This document shows positions 1 to 8,586 of a DNA stretch of 38,844 nucleotides, one piece after another. Both the position numbers and the translations under genes were made by a program. The stretch spans positions 1 to 38,844 of the forward strand of contig CAUBKG010000011.1 in the NCBI GenBank assembly GCA_958436475.1, read 5' to 3'. The DNA is from an uncultured Clostridia bacterium (GTDB taxonomy: Bacteria; Bacillota; Clostridia; Oscillospirales; Acutalibacteraceae). Numbering within the stretch: the stretch's first letter is position 1; every line of letters begins with the position of its first letter. Below the pieces are notes generated by a model that had not been told where the DNA came from, did no database searches, and worked only from the letters and a program-made list of their open reading frames with translations.

Positions 1-524
1 CCAACGCAAAGTGGGTCACGGATATCTCTTACATCCATACCGGCCAAGGTGTCCTTTACTTGTCCATGATCCGGGATCTCTATGATAACAGCATTGTGGC
101 CTACAAGACCGCTACACAACAGACAGTGAATCTGGTATTGGATACCATCCGTCTTGCTATGAGGAGAGAGAAAAAGAGAGTCGCTGCGGAGTTGCAGCTC
201 CACAGCGACCAAGGGTTTCAATACACTTCACCGGGGTATTTTAACCTGACTCAAGAATACGGCATAACGCCCTCTATGTCAAGACGTGGAAACTGCCATG
301 ATAACGCCTTGGCTGAAAATTTCTTCTCCATCCTCAAGACAGAATGCATCTACCGGCAGAAGATTGCTACATTCCAGCAGGCCAGAGAGCTCATTGATGA
401 GTTCGTCTATTTTTACAACCACGAGCGTATCCAGTTAAAAACTGGAGTGGCGCCGCTGACGCTGCGCCACTCCGCTTAAAACTTAATATTTCCTGCATCG
501 GGACTTTTTTGTGCTGTCCGTACA
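1..524 (+). mobile_element. IS3-family insertion sequence, right end (truncated by window)
   Basis: Right-hand part of an IS3-family element (IS150-like subgroup by protein character); the left end lies outside the window. After the transposase stop at 479 the sequence runs through a T-run and ends in ...GTCCGTACA at 524. Read from the other strand this begins TGTACGGACAGCAC, which fits the TG...CA termini typical of IS3 elements. The exact terminus is inferred, because the partner inverted repeat and the target duplication are not visible. Confidence 0.75.
3..479 (+). CDS. IS3-family transposase OrfB, C-terminal part (partial)
   Basis: C-terminal 158 codons of an IS3 OrfB transposase (integrase catalytic core, rve). 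The reading frame is open from base 3 and reads NAKWVTDISYI, the block holding the first catalytic Asp. The second catalytic Asp is in LHSDQGFQYTS, and the third acidic residue is the Glu of NALAENFFSILKTE, giving the DDE triad. The C-terminus FYNHERIQLKTGVAPL matches the usual YNxxRxxxxLGxxxP tail. Internal TTG and ATG codons near 60 are not the true start. The visible part is intact with no frameshift, so the copy could be active if its left half is complete. Confidence 0.93.
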   Translation, partial: NAKWVTDISYIHTGQGVLYLSMIRDLYDNSIVAYKTATQQTVNLVLDTIRLAMRREKKRVAAELQLHSDQGFQYTSPGYFNLTQEYGITPSMSRRGNCHDNALAENFFSILKTECIYRQKIATFQQARELIDEFVYFYNHERIQLKTGVAPLTLRHSA

Positions 525-655
525 ATCTGGGGCGGTGCACCCGGAGGGGGATATTTTTATAAAATTCTACGGGAAAAGCATGATAAAGTATGATAAAATA
601 ATTTTTAATAAGTCATTTTAGCTGCCGTAAAAACGGCAAACGGGAGAACGGGAAC

Positions 656-3600
656 ATGCTGGAACTGATTTTAGGCCGCGTGGGCACGGGGAAATCGGAA
701 TATCTTTATGAACGCCTCGGCGAGTGCGCGAGGGGGGATGCGGAAAAAATCATCCTGATCGTGCCGGAACAGTATTCCTTTGAGAGCGAGCGGAATATCC
801 TTACGCGCCTCGGCAACCGGCTGGCGCAGCGGGTGGAGGTGCTGAGCTTTACGCGCCTGTGCGACCGCTTTTTCCGGGAATACGGCGGGCGCGCGGGCAC
901 GCGTCTGGACGACGCCGCGCGGTCGCTCCTCATGTACGAGGCCCTGCATGAAATCGGCGGGGAATTAAAGCTTTACGGCCGCGAGACCGATATGCCCGGC
1001 TTCGTGCAGGAAATGGTGGATTTTACGTCCCGGCTGAAATTCAGCCGCATCACGCCGGAAGACTTTGCAGGGGAAGGGGCGGCCCTGCCCCCCTCGGCCC
1101 TGAAAAATAAGATCTACGACCTCTCCCTCATTGCCGCGTCGTTCGACGCAGCGGTGGGAAGGGCCTTCCGCGACCCGCAGGACGACCTTTCCCTCCTCGA
1201 GAAAGGCTTACAGGAGCACGATTTTTTCAGAGGAAGCGTTGTGGCTGCCGATTCCTTCAAGGATTTCACCGCGCAGGAGCTGGGCGTGCTTTCCCATATC
1301 ATCCGGGGCGCGGAACGAACCATTATCACGCTCGGAGCCGATTCCCTCTCGGGGGAAGGGCGGCTCCTGTTCAGCCCGATCCGCAAAACGGCGGGCCGGC
1401 TGATTGAAATCGCCAAAAAGGAAAACGTGCCGGTGAAAGCCCCCGTCTGCCTCACGGAGCTGAAGCGCCCGGCCCGCCCGGAGCTCATCGCGCTCGAGCG
1501 GGGCTTTTTTGAGCCCTCCGCCCCCGCGTTCGGGGAGGACGCGCCGGGCATCACCGTGTGCGAAGCGCAGACCGTATACGACGAAGCCGATTACATCGCC
1601 CGCACCATCCGCCGCCTCGTCCGCGGAAAGGGTTACCGGTACCGCGATTTTGCCGTCATCTGCCGCAATGCGTCCGATTATAAGGGCGTGCTGCTCGCGG
1701 CCTTTCAGAAATACAGCGTATCCTGCTTTGTGGACCGCCGCCTGCCGCTCGTGCAGCAGCCGCTTGCCGTGCTGATCCTTTCGGCCCTCTCCGCCGTGGA
1801 AAAGGGGTTCCGCACAGAGGATATTTTAAAGCTTCTCAAAACGGGGATCGCCGGCCTCTCCGCCGGGGAGGTCTCCAGCCTCGAAAACTATACATACACC
1901 TGGCGGCTGACCGGCCGGGCGTGGCTTACGGAATGGGAGAAAAACCCGCGCGGCTTCACACCGGAAACGACCGAAGCCGATCAAAAAAACCTCGAAGAGC
2001 TGAACCTCCTGCGGGCAAAGGCGATGGCCCCGCTTCTCGCCTTCCGGCGGCGGACTTCGGGGGAACGCACAGGGGAGGAATTCGGCGGCGCCGTTTTTTC
2101 CTTTCTGCAGGAATGCGCGGTGCCCCGGCATTTAAAAAAGCTCGCAAAAGAGCTGGAAGCGCAGGGCCTGCCGGACGATGCGGAAACCCAGCGCGCGGCC
2201 TGGGAGCTCATGATGCGACTTTTGAACCAGGCGGCCGCCGTCTGCAGCGGGCGGAAGCTCACCCTGCCCGAATACCGCTCGCGCCTCGAGCTGGTGGTTT
2301 CCTCCTGCGATTTCGGCCACATCCCCGTGGAGATCGACGAGGTCCAGCTGGGGGACGCCGACCGGATACGCCCGGCAAAACCGAAGGTCGTGTTCGTGGC
2401 GGGCGCAAACAGCGGCGTGTTCCCCCGCGAAGGGGAGGAGGGCGGCCTATTTACGGGAGAAGAACGCCGGAAGCTCTCGGAACGCGGCCTGGAGCTTTTT
2501 GACGACAGGGAGGAAGCCGCGCTGAAGGAGCGTTTTCTCGCCTATACGGCGGTCACCGCGCCGTCCGAGCTGCTGTTCGTCACCTACCCGGCGGCCGATT
2601 CCGCCGGAAACGCCCTCAATCCGTCGCTGATCGTCCAGCAGATACGCGCCCTTTTCCCACGCTGCCGCGTGGTGCGCGAGCAGGAGGATATTCTCAGCCG
2701 TGCCGAAACGGAAACGGGAGCGTTTGAATTATACGCGCGGGAATACCAGGGCAAAACGCAGCTTGCCGCCAGTCTCCGCACGGCGCTTTCCAGCCGGGAA
2801 GGGGGCCAAAATCAGCTCCGTAGCATCGAAAGCAGCGCCAGGGGAACCGATTTTGCCCTTTCGCCCGAAAGGGCAAAAAAGCTATACGGCGACCGGGTAT
2901 CCCTTTCCGCCACGCGCATCGAGCGGTACCATCACTGCCCGTTCTCCTATTTCTGCAAATTCGGCGTGGGAGCATCTCCCCGGAAAATTGCGGAGATGGA
3001 TGTGCTCGAGCGCGGCACTCTCATCCATTACGCGCTCGAAAAGCTGGTGCAGAAGCACGGGGGAAGAGGCATCGCTGCGCTTTCAGACGAAGACCTCCGG
3101 CGTGAAATCACCGAGCTGCTCGACCGCTACCTCGATGAGGTCATGGGTGGGGCGGGGGATAAAAGCGAGCGTTTTCTCTATCTTTACGGCCGCCTGCGGG
3201 AAACGCTGTTTGCGCTCCTGCGCCATATCGGGGCGGAGCTTGCGCAGAGCCGGTTCGAGCCGGTGGCGTTTGAGCTCGCCATTCATGAAGACGGCCCGGT
3301 AACGCCCGCGAAAATCCGCACGCCCGGCGGGGCGGATATCGCGGTGCACGGCGTCGTCGACCGTGTGGACGTGATGAGGGACGGGGATGCGGCCTATCTG
3401 CGGATCGTCGATTATAAAACGGGGAGCACGAAATTTTCCCTCGAAAATGTGCTGCACGGCTTCAACCTGCAGATGCTGTTATATTTATTCACCCTGACCG
3501 AAGACGCGGATTCGAAGTTTCGCGGCATGCGTCCGGCGGGAATTTTATACATGCCCGCGAAGCGCCCGGTGCGAACGGACAAGGAAGCGCCCGAAGACCC

Positions 3601-4021
3601 GAATTACATTCCGGAGCTTCGCATGAGCGGCCTGGTGCTGGGGGATTCCACCGTGATTGCCGGCATGGAGCGGGATGGCTTAGGCCGTTATATCCCGGCA
3701 AAGCTCAACGCCTCCGGCGAAGTGGGGAAACAGAACCGCACGGCTACGGAGCAGCTTTTCCGTGAGTTGCACCGGCATATCAGCCGCCTGCTCCTCCAAA
3801 TGGCGGATCACCTCCGCGCGGGAGATATCCGCCGTACTCCGGTCAACGGGAAGGACAAGCCCGCCTGCCAGTACTGCGATTACGCGGCGGTCTGCGGCGT
3901 GGACGACCAGACGGAATTTGAAGAAGTGCTTTCCATGAGCATGGAGGAAATCGAAAAGGCGCTGAAAGGAGAGGAAACGGATGGCGTTCCAGCCGACGAA
4001 GGAACAAAAGCAGGCAATTGA
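656..4021 (+). CDS. addB: ATP-dependent helicase/nuclease subunit AddB
   Basis: Subunit of the AddAB helicase-nuclease, which resects double-strand breaks to Chi and loads RecA. The protein has 1121 residues, close to the family length of about 1150. An N-terminal Walker A motif, GRVGTGKS, occupies residues 7-14. The C-terminal RecB-type nuclease motif VDYKTG has D919 and K921. The iron-sulfur ligands are C761 or C767 before the nuclease fold and C1071-x2-C1074-x5-C1080 after it, the AddB signature. The ATG at 656 has GGGAG nine bases upstream. An AT-rich stretch around 580-600 (TATGAT at 589) may hold the promoter, but no good -35 is seen. The gene overlaps addA by 41 bp, so the two are translated together. 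Confidence 0.96.
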   Translation: MLELILGRVGTGKSEYLYERLGECARGDAEKIILIVPEQYSFESERNILTRLGNRLAQRVEVLSFTRLCDRFFREYGGRAGTRLDDAARSLLMYEALHEIGGELKLYGRETDMPGFVQEMVDFTSRLKFSRITPEDFAGEGAALPPSALKNKIYDLSLIAASFDAAVGRAFRDPQDDLSLLEKGLQEHDFFRGSVVAADSFKDFTAQELGVLSHIIRGAERTIITLGADSLSGEGRLLFSPIRKTAGRLIEIAKKENVPVKAPVCLTELKRPARPELIALERGFFEPSAPAFGEDAPGITVCEAQTVYDEADYIARTIRRLVRGKGYRYRDFAVICRNASDYKGVLLAAFQKYSVSCFVDRRLPLVQQPLAVLILSALSAVEKGFRTEDILKLLKTGIAGLSAGEVSSLENYTYTWRLTGRAWLTEWEKNPRGFTPETTEADQKNLEELNLLRAKAMAPLLAFRRRTSGERTGEEFGGAVFSFLQECAVPRHLKKLAKELEAQGLPDDAETQRAAWELMMRLLNQAAAVCSGRKLTLPEYRSRLELVVSSCDFGHIPVEIDEVQLGDADRIRPAKPKVVFVAGANSGVFPREGEEGGLFTGEERRKLSERGLELFDDREEAALKERFLAYTAVTAPSELLFVTYPAADSAGNALNPSLIVQQIRALFPRCRVVREQEDILSRAETETGAFELYAREYQGKTQLAASLRTALSSREGGQNQLRSIESSARGTDFALSPERAKKLYGDRVSLSATRIERYHHCPFSYFCKFGVGASPRKIAEMDVLERGTLIHYALEKLVQKHGGRGIAALSDEDLRREITELLDRYLDEVMGGAGDKSERFLYLYGRLRETLFALLRHIGAELAQSRFEPVAFELAIHEDGPVTPAKIRTPGGADIAVHGVVDRVDVMRDGDAAYLRIVDYKTGSTKFSLENVLHGFNLQMLLYLFTLTEDADSKFRGMRPAGILYMPAKRPVRTDKEAPEDPNYIPELRMSGLVLGDSTVIAGMERDGLGRYIPAKLNASGEVGKQNRTATEQLFRELHRHISRLLLQMADHLRAGDIRRTPVNGKDKPACQYCDYAAVCGVDDQTEFEEVLSMSMEEIEKALKGEETDGVPADEGTKAGN

Positions 4022-7000
4022 GGCGGGCGGCTGCACGCTTCTCGTTTCCGCCGCTGCGGGGTCGGGAAAAACGGCGGTGCTCGTGGAGCGGGTTATCCGG
4101 ATTTTGACCGGCCGCGAAAATCCCGTACCCGCCGACCGGCTCCTGGTGGTGACCTTCACCAAGGCCGCGGCGGCTGAAATGCGGGACCGCATCGCCCTGC
4201 GTCTCGAGGAAGAGCTCCGGAAAAATCCGGGAGACGCCTGGCTCGCCCGGCAGCAGATCCTCCTGTCTCACGCGGCGATCGGCACGATCGATTCCTTCTG
4301 CCTCAGCCTCCTGCGGGAGTATTTTTACAAGCAGAGCATCCCGCCCGATTTCAAGGTGGCGGATGAAGGCGTGCTCCATGTGCTGGAGGAGCAGGCTATG
4401 GAAGAGCTGCTCGAAGAACTTTATAAGCAAAAGTCCCCGGCGTTTTTGAAGCTCATCCATATGCTCGGCGCATCGTACGATGACCAGAGCTTCCAGGAAA
4501 CGGTCCGGGAGCTGCACCGCTATGTGATGTCGCTTCCCTTTCCGGGGGAATGGCTCCACAAGGCGGAGAGGATGTATGAAGCTACGGCGCTCAGCGAATG
4601 CGCCTGGGCCGCGGCCGTGCGGGAGGATGGTGCCCGCGCCGCCGAATCGGCGGCTCTCCTGCTCGAGCAGGCCGCTCGTTCGTTCGTTTTTGATGAAAAG
4701 GTGAACGCCGCGTGGGGGAATGCGTTTGCAGACGCGGCACGGCAGCTTTCCGTTATCTCCCGCGTGCTGAAGCACGGCGGGTGGGATGAAGCCGCCATTG
4801 CCCTTTCGTCCTTTCAGTTCCCGAAAAGGGAAACCCTCAAACGCGGTTACGATAAGGAGAAAAACGACCTCGCCCTGGCCGCCAAGCATTCGGCGGAGGA
4901 AATCGTTTCGTCCCTGCGCCGCCGGATTTCCGCACCCGAAGCGGAAATCCTCGAAACGCTCCGGCAAATGAAGGAGCCGGTGCGGGTGCTGACCGGGGCC
5001 GTCCGCAAATACGGCCGCCGCCTGGAAGAGCGCAAGCTCGAGCGCGGGGTGCTCGATTTCAGTGATGTGGAGCATAAGGTTTTAGAGCTGCTTCTTACGC
5101 GCGGGGAAGACGGTTCCCTTTCCCTCACTCCCGAGGCCGAGGAGATCGCCGCCAGATACAGCGAGGTGCTGGTGGATGAATACCAGGATACGAACGCCCT
5201 GCAGGATCAGATTTTCCACATTGTTTCCGGCGGGGGCAGGCGCCTCTTTATGGTGGGAGACGCAAAGCAGAGTATTTACCGCTTCCGCCAGGCCGACCCG
5301 GCCATTTTCATCTCCCGCCGGGAGCAATTCTCCCCTTACCGCGGCGGGGAAGAGCCCTCGGTCATCCTGCTCGGTGCCAACTTCCGGAGCCGCGCGGGGA
5401 TAACAGATTATGTAAACTTCCTCTTTTCCCTCATCATGGAGAAGGAAACGGGGGATATCGAGTATAACGAAGAAGAGCGCCTGCTGCCCCGTGCGGCCTA
5501 TGCGCCGAAGGAAGGGGCCTGCACCCATCTGCACCTGATCGATAAGAACGGCAGCCGGGAGCAGAGCGAGGTGCTGGAAGCGAGGCACATCGCGGGGGAA
5601 ATCCGCCGCCGGATGCAAGCGGGCGAAACGGTGGCCGATGAACGCACGGGGGAGCCGCGCCCTCTGCGCTATGGGGACTGCTGCATTTTGTTGCGTTCCG
5701 GCAAGGGGTCGGCGGAAATTTACAAGCGCGAGCTGAAAAAGGCGGGTATCCCCGCCTGGTATACCACTAAGGGCGGCTTTTTAGAAGCGCCCGAAATCCG
5801 CACGGTGCTTTCCTTCCTTAGGGTGATCGATAACCCGGATCAGGATATCCCCCTGCTCGCCTGCCTGCTTTCTCCCATCTTCGGCCTCAACCCGGACGAT
5901 GTGGCCGATATCCGCGCCTGCGCTCCGAAGGCCCCGCTTTACGCGGCGCTGCTGCGTGCGGGAGAAGGGGGCATGGAAGCGGCGAAGCGGGCCGCCGGGA
6001 CCATCGAAGAATACCGGCGGATCGCCGTGACGTTACCGGCGGATGAGCTCATCAGCGCCATCCTGCAAAAAACGGGGTATCTCTGCATGGCCCAGGCTAT
6101 GACGGACGGTGAAGTGAGGCGTGCGAACCTCCTGCTGCTGCTCGATTACGCCCGCCGCTATGAAACGGCCGATTTCCGCGGCCTTTCCGGCTTTTTGCGG
6201 TTCCTCGAAAAGCTGGAGGGAAGCAGCGCCGAGCTGGACACCGCAGCCGTCACCACCGAATCGGCGGACGTGGTGCGCATTATGACCATCCACCGCTCCA
6301 AGGGCCTGCAGTTCCCGGTCTGTTTCCTCGGGCTCACGGCGAAAAAGTTCCGCTTCTCCGATGCAAAGCCCGCGCTCATCCACAGTGAGCAGGGCATCGG
6401 ACTCTATGAAGCGGACGAGACGGGCGGCAGCCGCCGCACCACCCTGCCGCGCGAGGCGCTGAAGCTTGCCATCCGGCGCTCAGAGCTGGCGGAGGAAATG
6501 CGTGTGTTATATGTGGCGCTCACCCGCGCCAAGGAGCAGATGGTTTTGCTCGCAACGAAGGATAAGCTGCGGGAAGCACTCCGAGAGGCGGCGGAAGAGG
6601 TGGAAAGCTCCCTCCAGCCCGCGGAGGGAAGGCTTTCTCCCTTTTATGTAGGGCGCGCGCGCTGCTTTGCCGATTGGCTCATTGCCGCGGCTCTCCTGCA
6701 TCCGTCCGCTGCACAGCTGCGCGGCGCGGCGAATGCAGAGCTTACCCCCGCCCCCGCTTCGGAAGAGCTTAGTGTCCGCCTGATCGATGCGCAGGAGCTG
6801 GGGGCCCCGGCGCCGCCGGAAGAAGGAGAATGGGAAACACCTTCCGAAGAGATCGTGGAGGAGCTCCGCAGAAGGCTCGATTTCCGCTATCCCTACGAGG
6901 AGCTGAACGCCGTTGCAGCAAAGGTTTCGGCCTCCGGGCTCAATAAAGAGCTCGAAGGGGCGGACCACAGCTTTACCCTGCGTCCCGCATTTTTATCCCG

Positions 7001-7505
7001 CCAGGGGCTCACCCCTGCAGAACGGGGCACCGCCCTGCACGAATATATGCAGTTCTGCCGGTTCGGGGAAGCCGAGCGGGATGCGGGAGCCGAGCTTGCG
7101 CGCTTGGAATCCGAGGGCTTTTTGAGCCCGGAGCAGGCCCGTTCGGTGCCGCTCGAAAAAATACGCGCCTTTTTTGCAAGCCCGCTTTACGCCCGTATGA
7201 AGAAGGCGGAAAGGCTCATGCGGGAGCAGCGGTTTACCGTTTCGCAGGACGCGGCGCTCTTTTACCCGCAGGCAAAGGGTGAGAGGGTCGTGCTCCAGGG
7301 GGTTGCCGACTGTGTGTTTGTGGAAGAAGGCGGCCTCATCCTGGTGGATTATAAAACCGACCGCGTTTCCTCCCCCGAAGAGCTCGCAGAGCGGTACCGG
7401 CCACAGCTCGAAGTATACGAGCTCGCCATGAGGGAAATTTTTTCCCTGCCGGTCACGGAACGGCTCCTTTATTCGTTCCATTTGGGAAGGGAAATCCGGG
7501 TGTAA
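3981..7505 (+). CDS. addA: ATP-dependent helicase/nuclease subunit AddA
   Basis: UvrD-type 3'-5' helicase with a C-terminal nuclease domain; it pairs with AddB in recombinational repair. The protein has 1174 residues, within the family range. Walker A AAAGSGKT is at residues 24-31. The Walker B/motif II is DEYQDTN at about 399-405. Motif V/VI-like blocks MTIHRSKGLQFPV and LYVALTRAKEQM are present. The nuclease motif LVDYKTDR has D1123 and K1125. The ATG at 3981 lies inside the end of addB and is preceded by AAAGGAGAGG. The stop is followed by a new promoter region for rpmE, so the operon probably ends here. Confidence 0.96.
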   Translation: MAFQPTKEQKQAIEAGGCTLLVSAAAGSGKTAVLVERVIRILTGRENPVPADRLLVVTFTKAAAAEMRDRIALRLEEELRKNPGDAWLARQQILLSHAAIGTIDSFCLSLLREYFYKQSIPPDFKVADEGVLHVLEEQAMEELLEELYKQKSPAFLKLIHMLGASYDDQSFQETVRELHRYVMSLPFPGEWLHKAERMYEATALSECAWAAAVREDGARAAESAALLLEQAARSFVFDEKVNAAWGNAFADAARQLSVISRVLKHGGWDEAAIALSSFQFPKRETLKRGYDKEKNDLALAAKHSAEEIVSSLRRRISAPEAEILETLRQMKEPVRVLTGAVRKYGRRLEERKLERGVLDFSDVEHKVLELLLTRGEDGSLSLTPEAEEIAARYSEVLVDEYQDTNALQDQIFHIVSGGGRRLFMVGDAKQSIYRFRQADPAIFISRREQFSPYRGGEEPSVILLGANFRSRAGITDYVNFLFSLIMEKETGDIEYNEEERLLPRAAYAPKEGACTHLHLIDKNGSREQSEVLEARHIAGEIRRRMQAGETVADERTGEPRPLRYGDCCILLRSGKGSAEIYKRELKKAGIPAWYTTKGGFLEAPEIRTVLSFLRVIDNPDQDIPLLACLLSPIFGLNPDDVADIRACAPKAPLYAALLRAGEGGMEAAKRAAGTIEEYRRIAVTLPADELISAILQKTGYLCMAQAMTDGEVRRANLLLLLDYARRYETADFRGLSGFLRFLEKLEGSSAELDTAAVTTESADVVRIMTIHRSKGLQFPVCFLGLTAKKFRFSDAKPALIHSEQGIGLYEADETGGSRRTTLPREALKLAIRRSELAEEMRVLYVALTRAKEQMVLLATKDKLREALREAAEEVESSLQPAEGRLSPFYVGRARCFADWLIAAALLHPSAAQLRGAANAELTPAPASEELSVRLIDAQELGAPAPPEEGEWETPSEEIVEELRRRLDFRYPYEELNAVAAKVSASGLNKELEGADHSFTLRPAFLSRQGLTPAERGTALHEYMQFCRFGEAERDAGAELARLESEGFLSPEQARSVPLEKIRAFFASPLYARMKKAERLMREQRFTVSQDAALFYPQAKGERVVLQGVADCVFVEEGGLILVDYKTDRVSSPEELAERYRPQLEVYELAMREIFSLPVTERLLYSFHLGREIRV

Positions 7506-7535
7506 AAAAAGTACTTGCATTTTTCATTCGGATAT

Positions 7536-7575
7536 GATAACATCTTATCGTTAAACACTGTGTTTGAAAGAGGTG
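7536..7575 (+). promoter_or_regulatory. rpmE promoter and short leader with two small dyads
   Basis: A plausible promoter is TTGCAT at 7515 with TAACAT at 7538, spaced 17 bp; both hexamers are weak. Two inverted repeats lie just before the gene: GATAA-CATC-TTATC (7536-7549), and AAACAC-T-GTGTTT ending next to the AGAGGTG ribosome site. Their position would suit L31 autoregulation or a zinc-responsive repressor, but neither is demonstrated. Confidence 0.35.
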
Positions 7576-7581
7576 ACAAGA

Positions 7582-7785
7582 ATGAAGGAAAACATCCATC
7601 CGAAGTATGAAACCGTAAAGGTCAGATGTGCTTGCGGCAATGAGTTTGAAACCCGCTCCACGAAGAAGGACATCCGCGTAGATATTTGTTCCAAATGTCA
7701 CCCGTTCTTTACCGGTAAGCAGAAGCTGGTAGATACCGGCGGGCGTGTTGACCGCTTCAATAAGCGCTTCAACATGGGCAAGTAA
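7582..7785 (+). CDS. rpmE: 50S ribosomal protein L31, zinc-binding type
   Basis: Large-subunit ribosomal protein L31 of 67 residues, beginning MKENIHPKYE as in the family. C16, C18, C36 and C39 form the zinc site, making this the C+ (zinc-containing) form instead of the Cys-less zinc-starvation paralogue. The start is the ATG at 7582, not the in-frame TTG at 7564, because AGAGGTG (7569-7575) is the ribosome site and lies seven bases before it. The gene is flanked by its own leader and a strong terminator, so it is probably a single-gene transcript. Confidence 0.97.
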   Translation: MKENIHPKYETVKVRCACGNEFETRSTKKDIRVDICSKCHPFFTGKQKLVDTGGRVDRFNKRFNMGK

Positions 7786-7818
7786 ACCGCCCGTGCTTTT
7801 TTCAGATTCACAAACGCT

Positions 7819-7860
7819 CCGCAGCTGCTTAAAGGTTTTAAGCGGCTGCGGTTTTGTTTT
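7819..7860 (+). terminator. Rho-independent terminator after rpmE
   Basis: A 15-bp stem (7819-7833 with 7837-7851, one U-G wobble) and a 3-base loop GGT are followed by TTTTGTTTT. It is one of the strongest terminators in the window and separates rpmE from the YigZ gene, which starts only 19 bases later. Confidence 0.93.
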
Positions 7861-7878
7861 ACAGGGAGGTGGGTCCCC

Positions 7879-8496
7879 TTGGAGGCATACCGCACCGTGC
7901 GGCGGCAGGCGGAAACGGAAACCGTGATAAAGCGCTCCCGCTTCATCGGCCGGGCTTACCCGGTGCAGAGCGAGGAACAGGCGCAGGAGATATTGGAAAA
8001 GATAAAAAAAGAATACTGGGATGCCACCCATAATTGCTATGCCTATGCGCTGCGCTCCGGCCCCCGCCGCTTTTCAGACGACGGCGAGCCGCAGGGCACG
8101 GCAGGCAAGCCCATTTTGGAGATCCTCGAAAAAGAAGGCATAACCGATTGCCTTTTGATCGTCACGCGGTATTTCGGCGGCGTCCTGCTCGGCGCGGGCG
8201 GGCTCGTGCGCGCGTATGGGAAATCTGCAAAGGAAGCGGCGCAGGCGGCGGAGCCGGTTTGGATGCGCCCCTGCACCCGCGCGGAATTTTCCTGTGAATA
8301 CCATCAGTACGGCCGCCTTTCGGCCCTGATTCCGGAAACGGGCGGCGAAATTATGGATACGCAGTTTACAAGCGGCGTCACCGTTACCTTCCTCCTGCCG
8401 GAGGAAGCGTTGGGCAAATTTCAAAGGCTCCTTTCGGAAGCGAGCAGCGGAAGCGTCCAAATGGAAACGCTGGGGCAGGAATACCGGGCGGAATAA
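7879..8496 (+). CDS. YigZ/IMPACT family protein
   Basis: Member of the YigZ/IMPACT (UPF0029) family of cytosolic proteins, with an N-terminal ribosomal-S5-like domain 2 fold and a C-terminal ferredoxin-like (DUF1949) domain. The protein has 205 residues, the usual length. Family blocks seen are KRSRFIG, WDATHNCYAYALR, FSDDGEPQGTAGKPIL and VTRYFGGVLLGAGGLVRAY. The biochemical role in bacteria is not settled; eukaryotic IMPACT acts on GCN1/GCN2. The start is TTG at 7879 with GGGAGGTGG eight bases upstream; no nearby ATG fits. It begins right behind the rpmE terminator, so it depends on read-through or on a promoter hidden in the hairpin region. Confidence 0.9.
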   Translation: MEAYRTVRRQAETETVIKRSRFIGRAYPVQSEEQAQEILEKIKKEYWDATHNCYAYALRSGPRRFSDDGEPQGTAGKPILEILEKEGITDCLLIVTRYFGGVLLGAGGLVRAYGKSAKEAAQAAEPVWMRPCTRAEFSCEYHQYGRLSALIPETGGEIMDTQFTSGVTVTFLLPEEALGKFQRLLSEASSGSVQMETLGQEYRAE

Positions 8497-8586
8497 AGCG
8501 GCTTTAAAAATTTTTTGAGGGATTTGAAGGATTTTCGGGAAAAGTATCGTATAACTCATTACACGATGCAGCGGGGAGGCGATCAT

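Noticed and set aside
3843..5075. Long minus-strand open frame (410 codons) antisense to addA
   Set aside because: Shadow frame in GC-rich coding DNA; low-complexity His/Arg/Leu composition, no ribosome site, no family resemblance, and addA on the other strand is certain.
8515..8586. Upstream in-frame extension of dgt
   Set aside because: No ribosome site and no homology-like content; GGGGAGG stands at the ATG at 8587.
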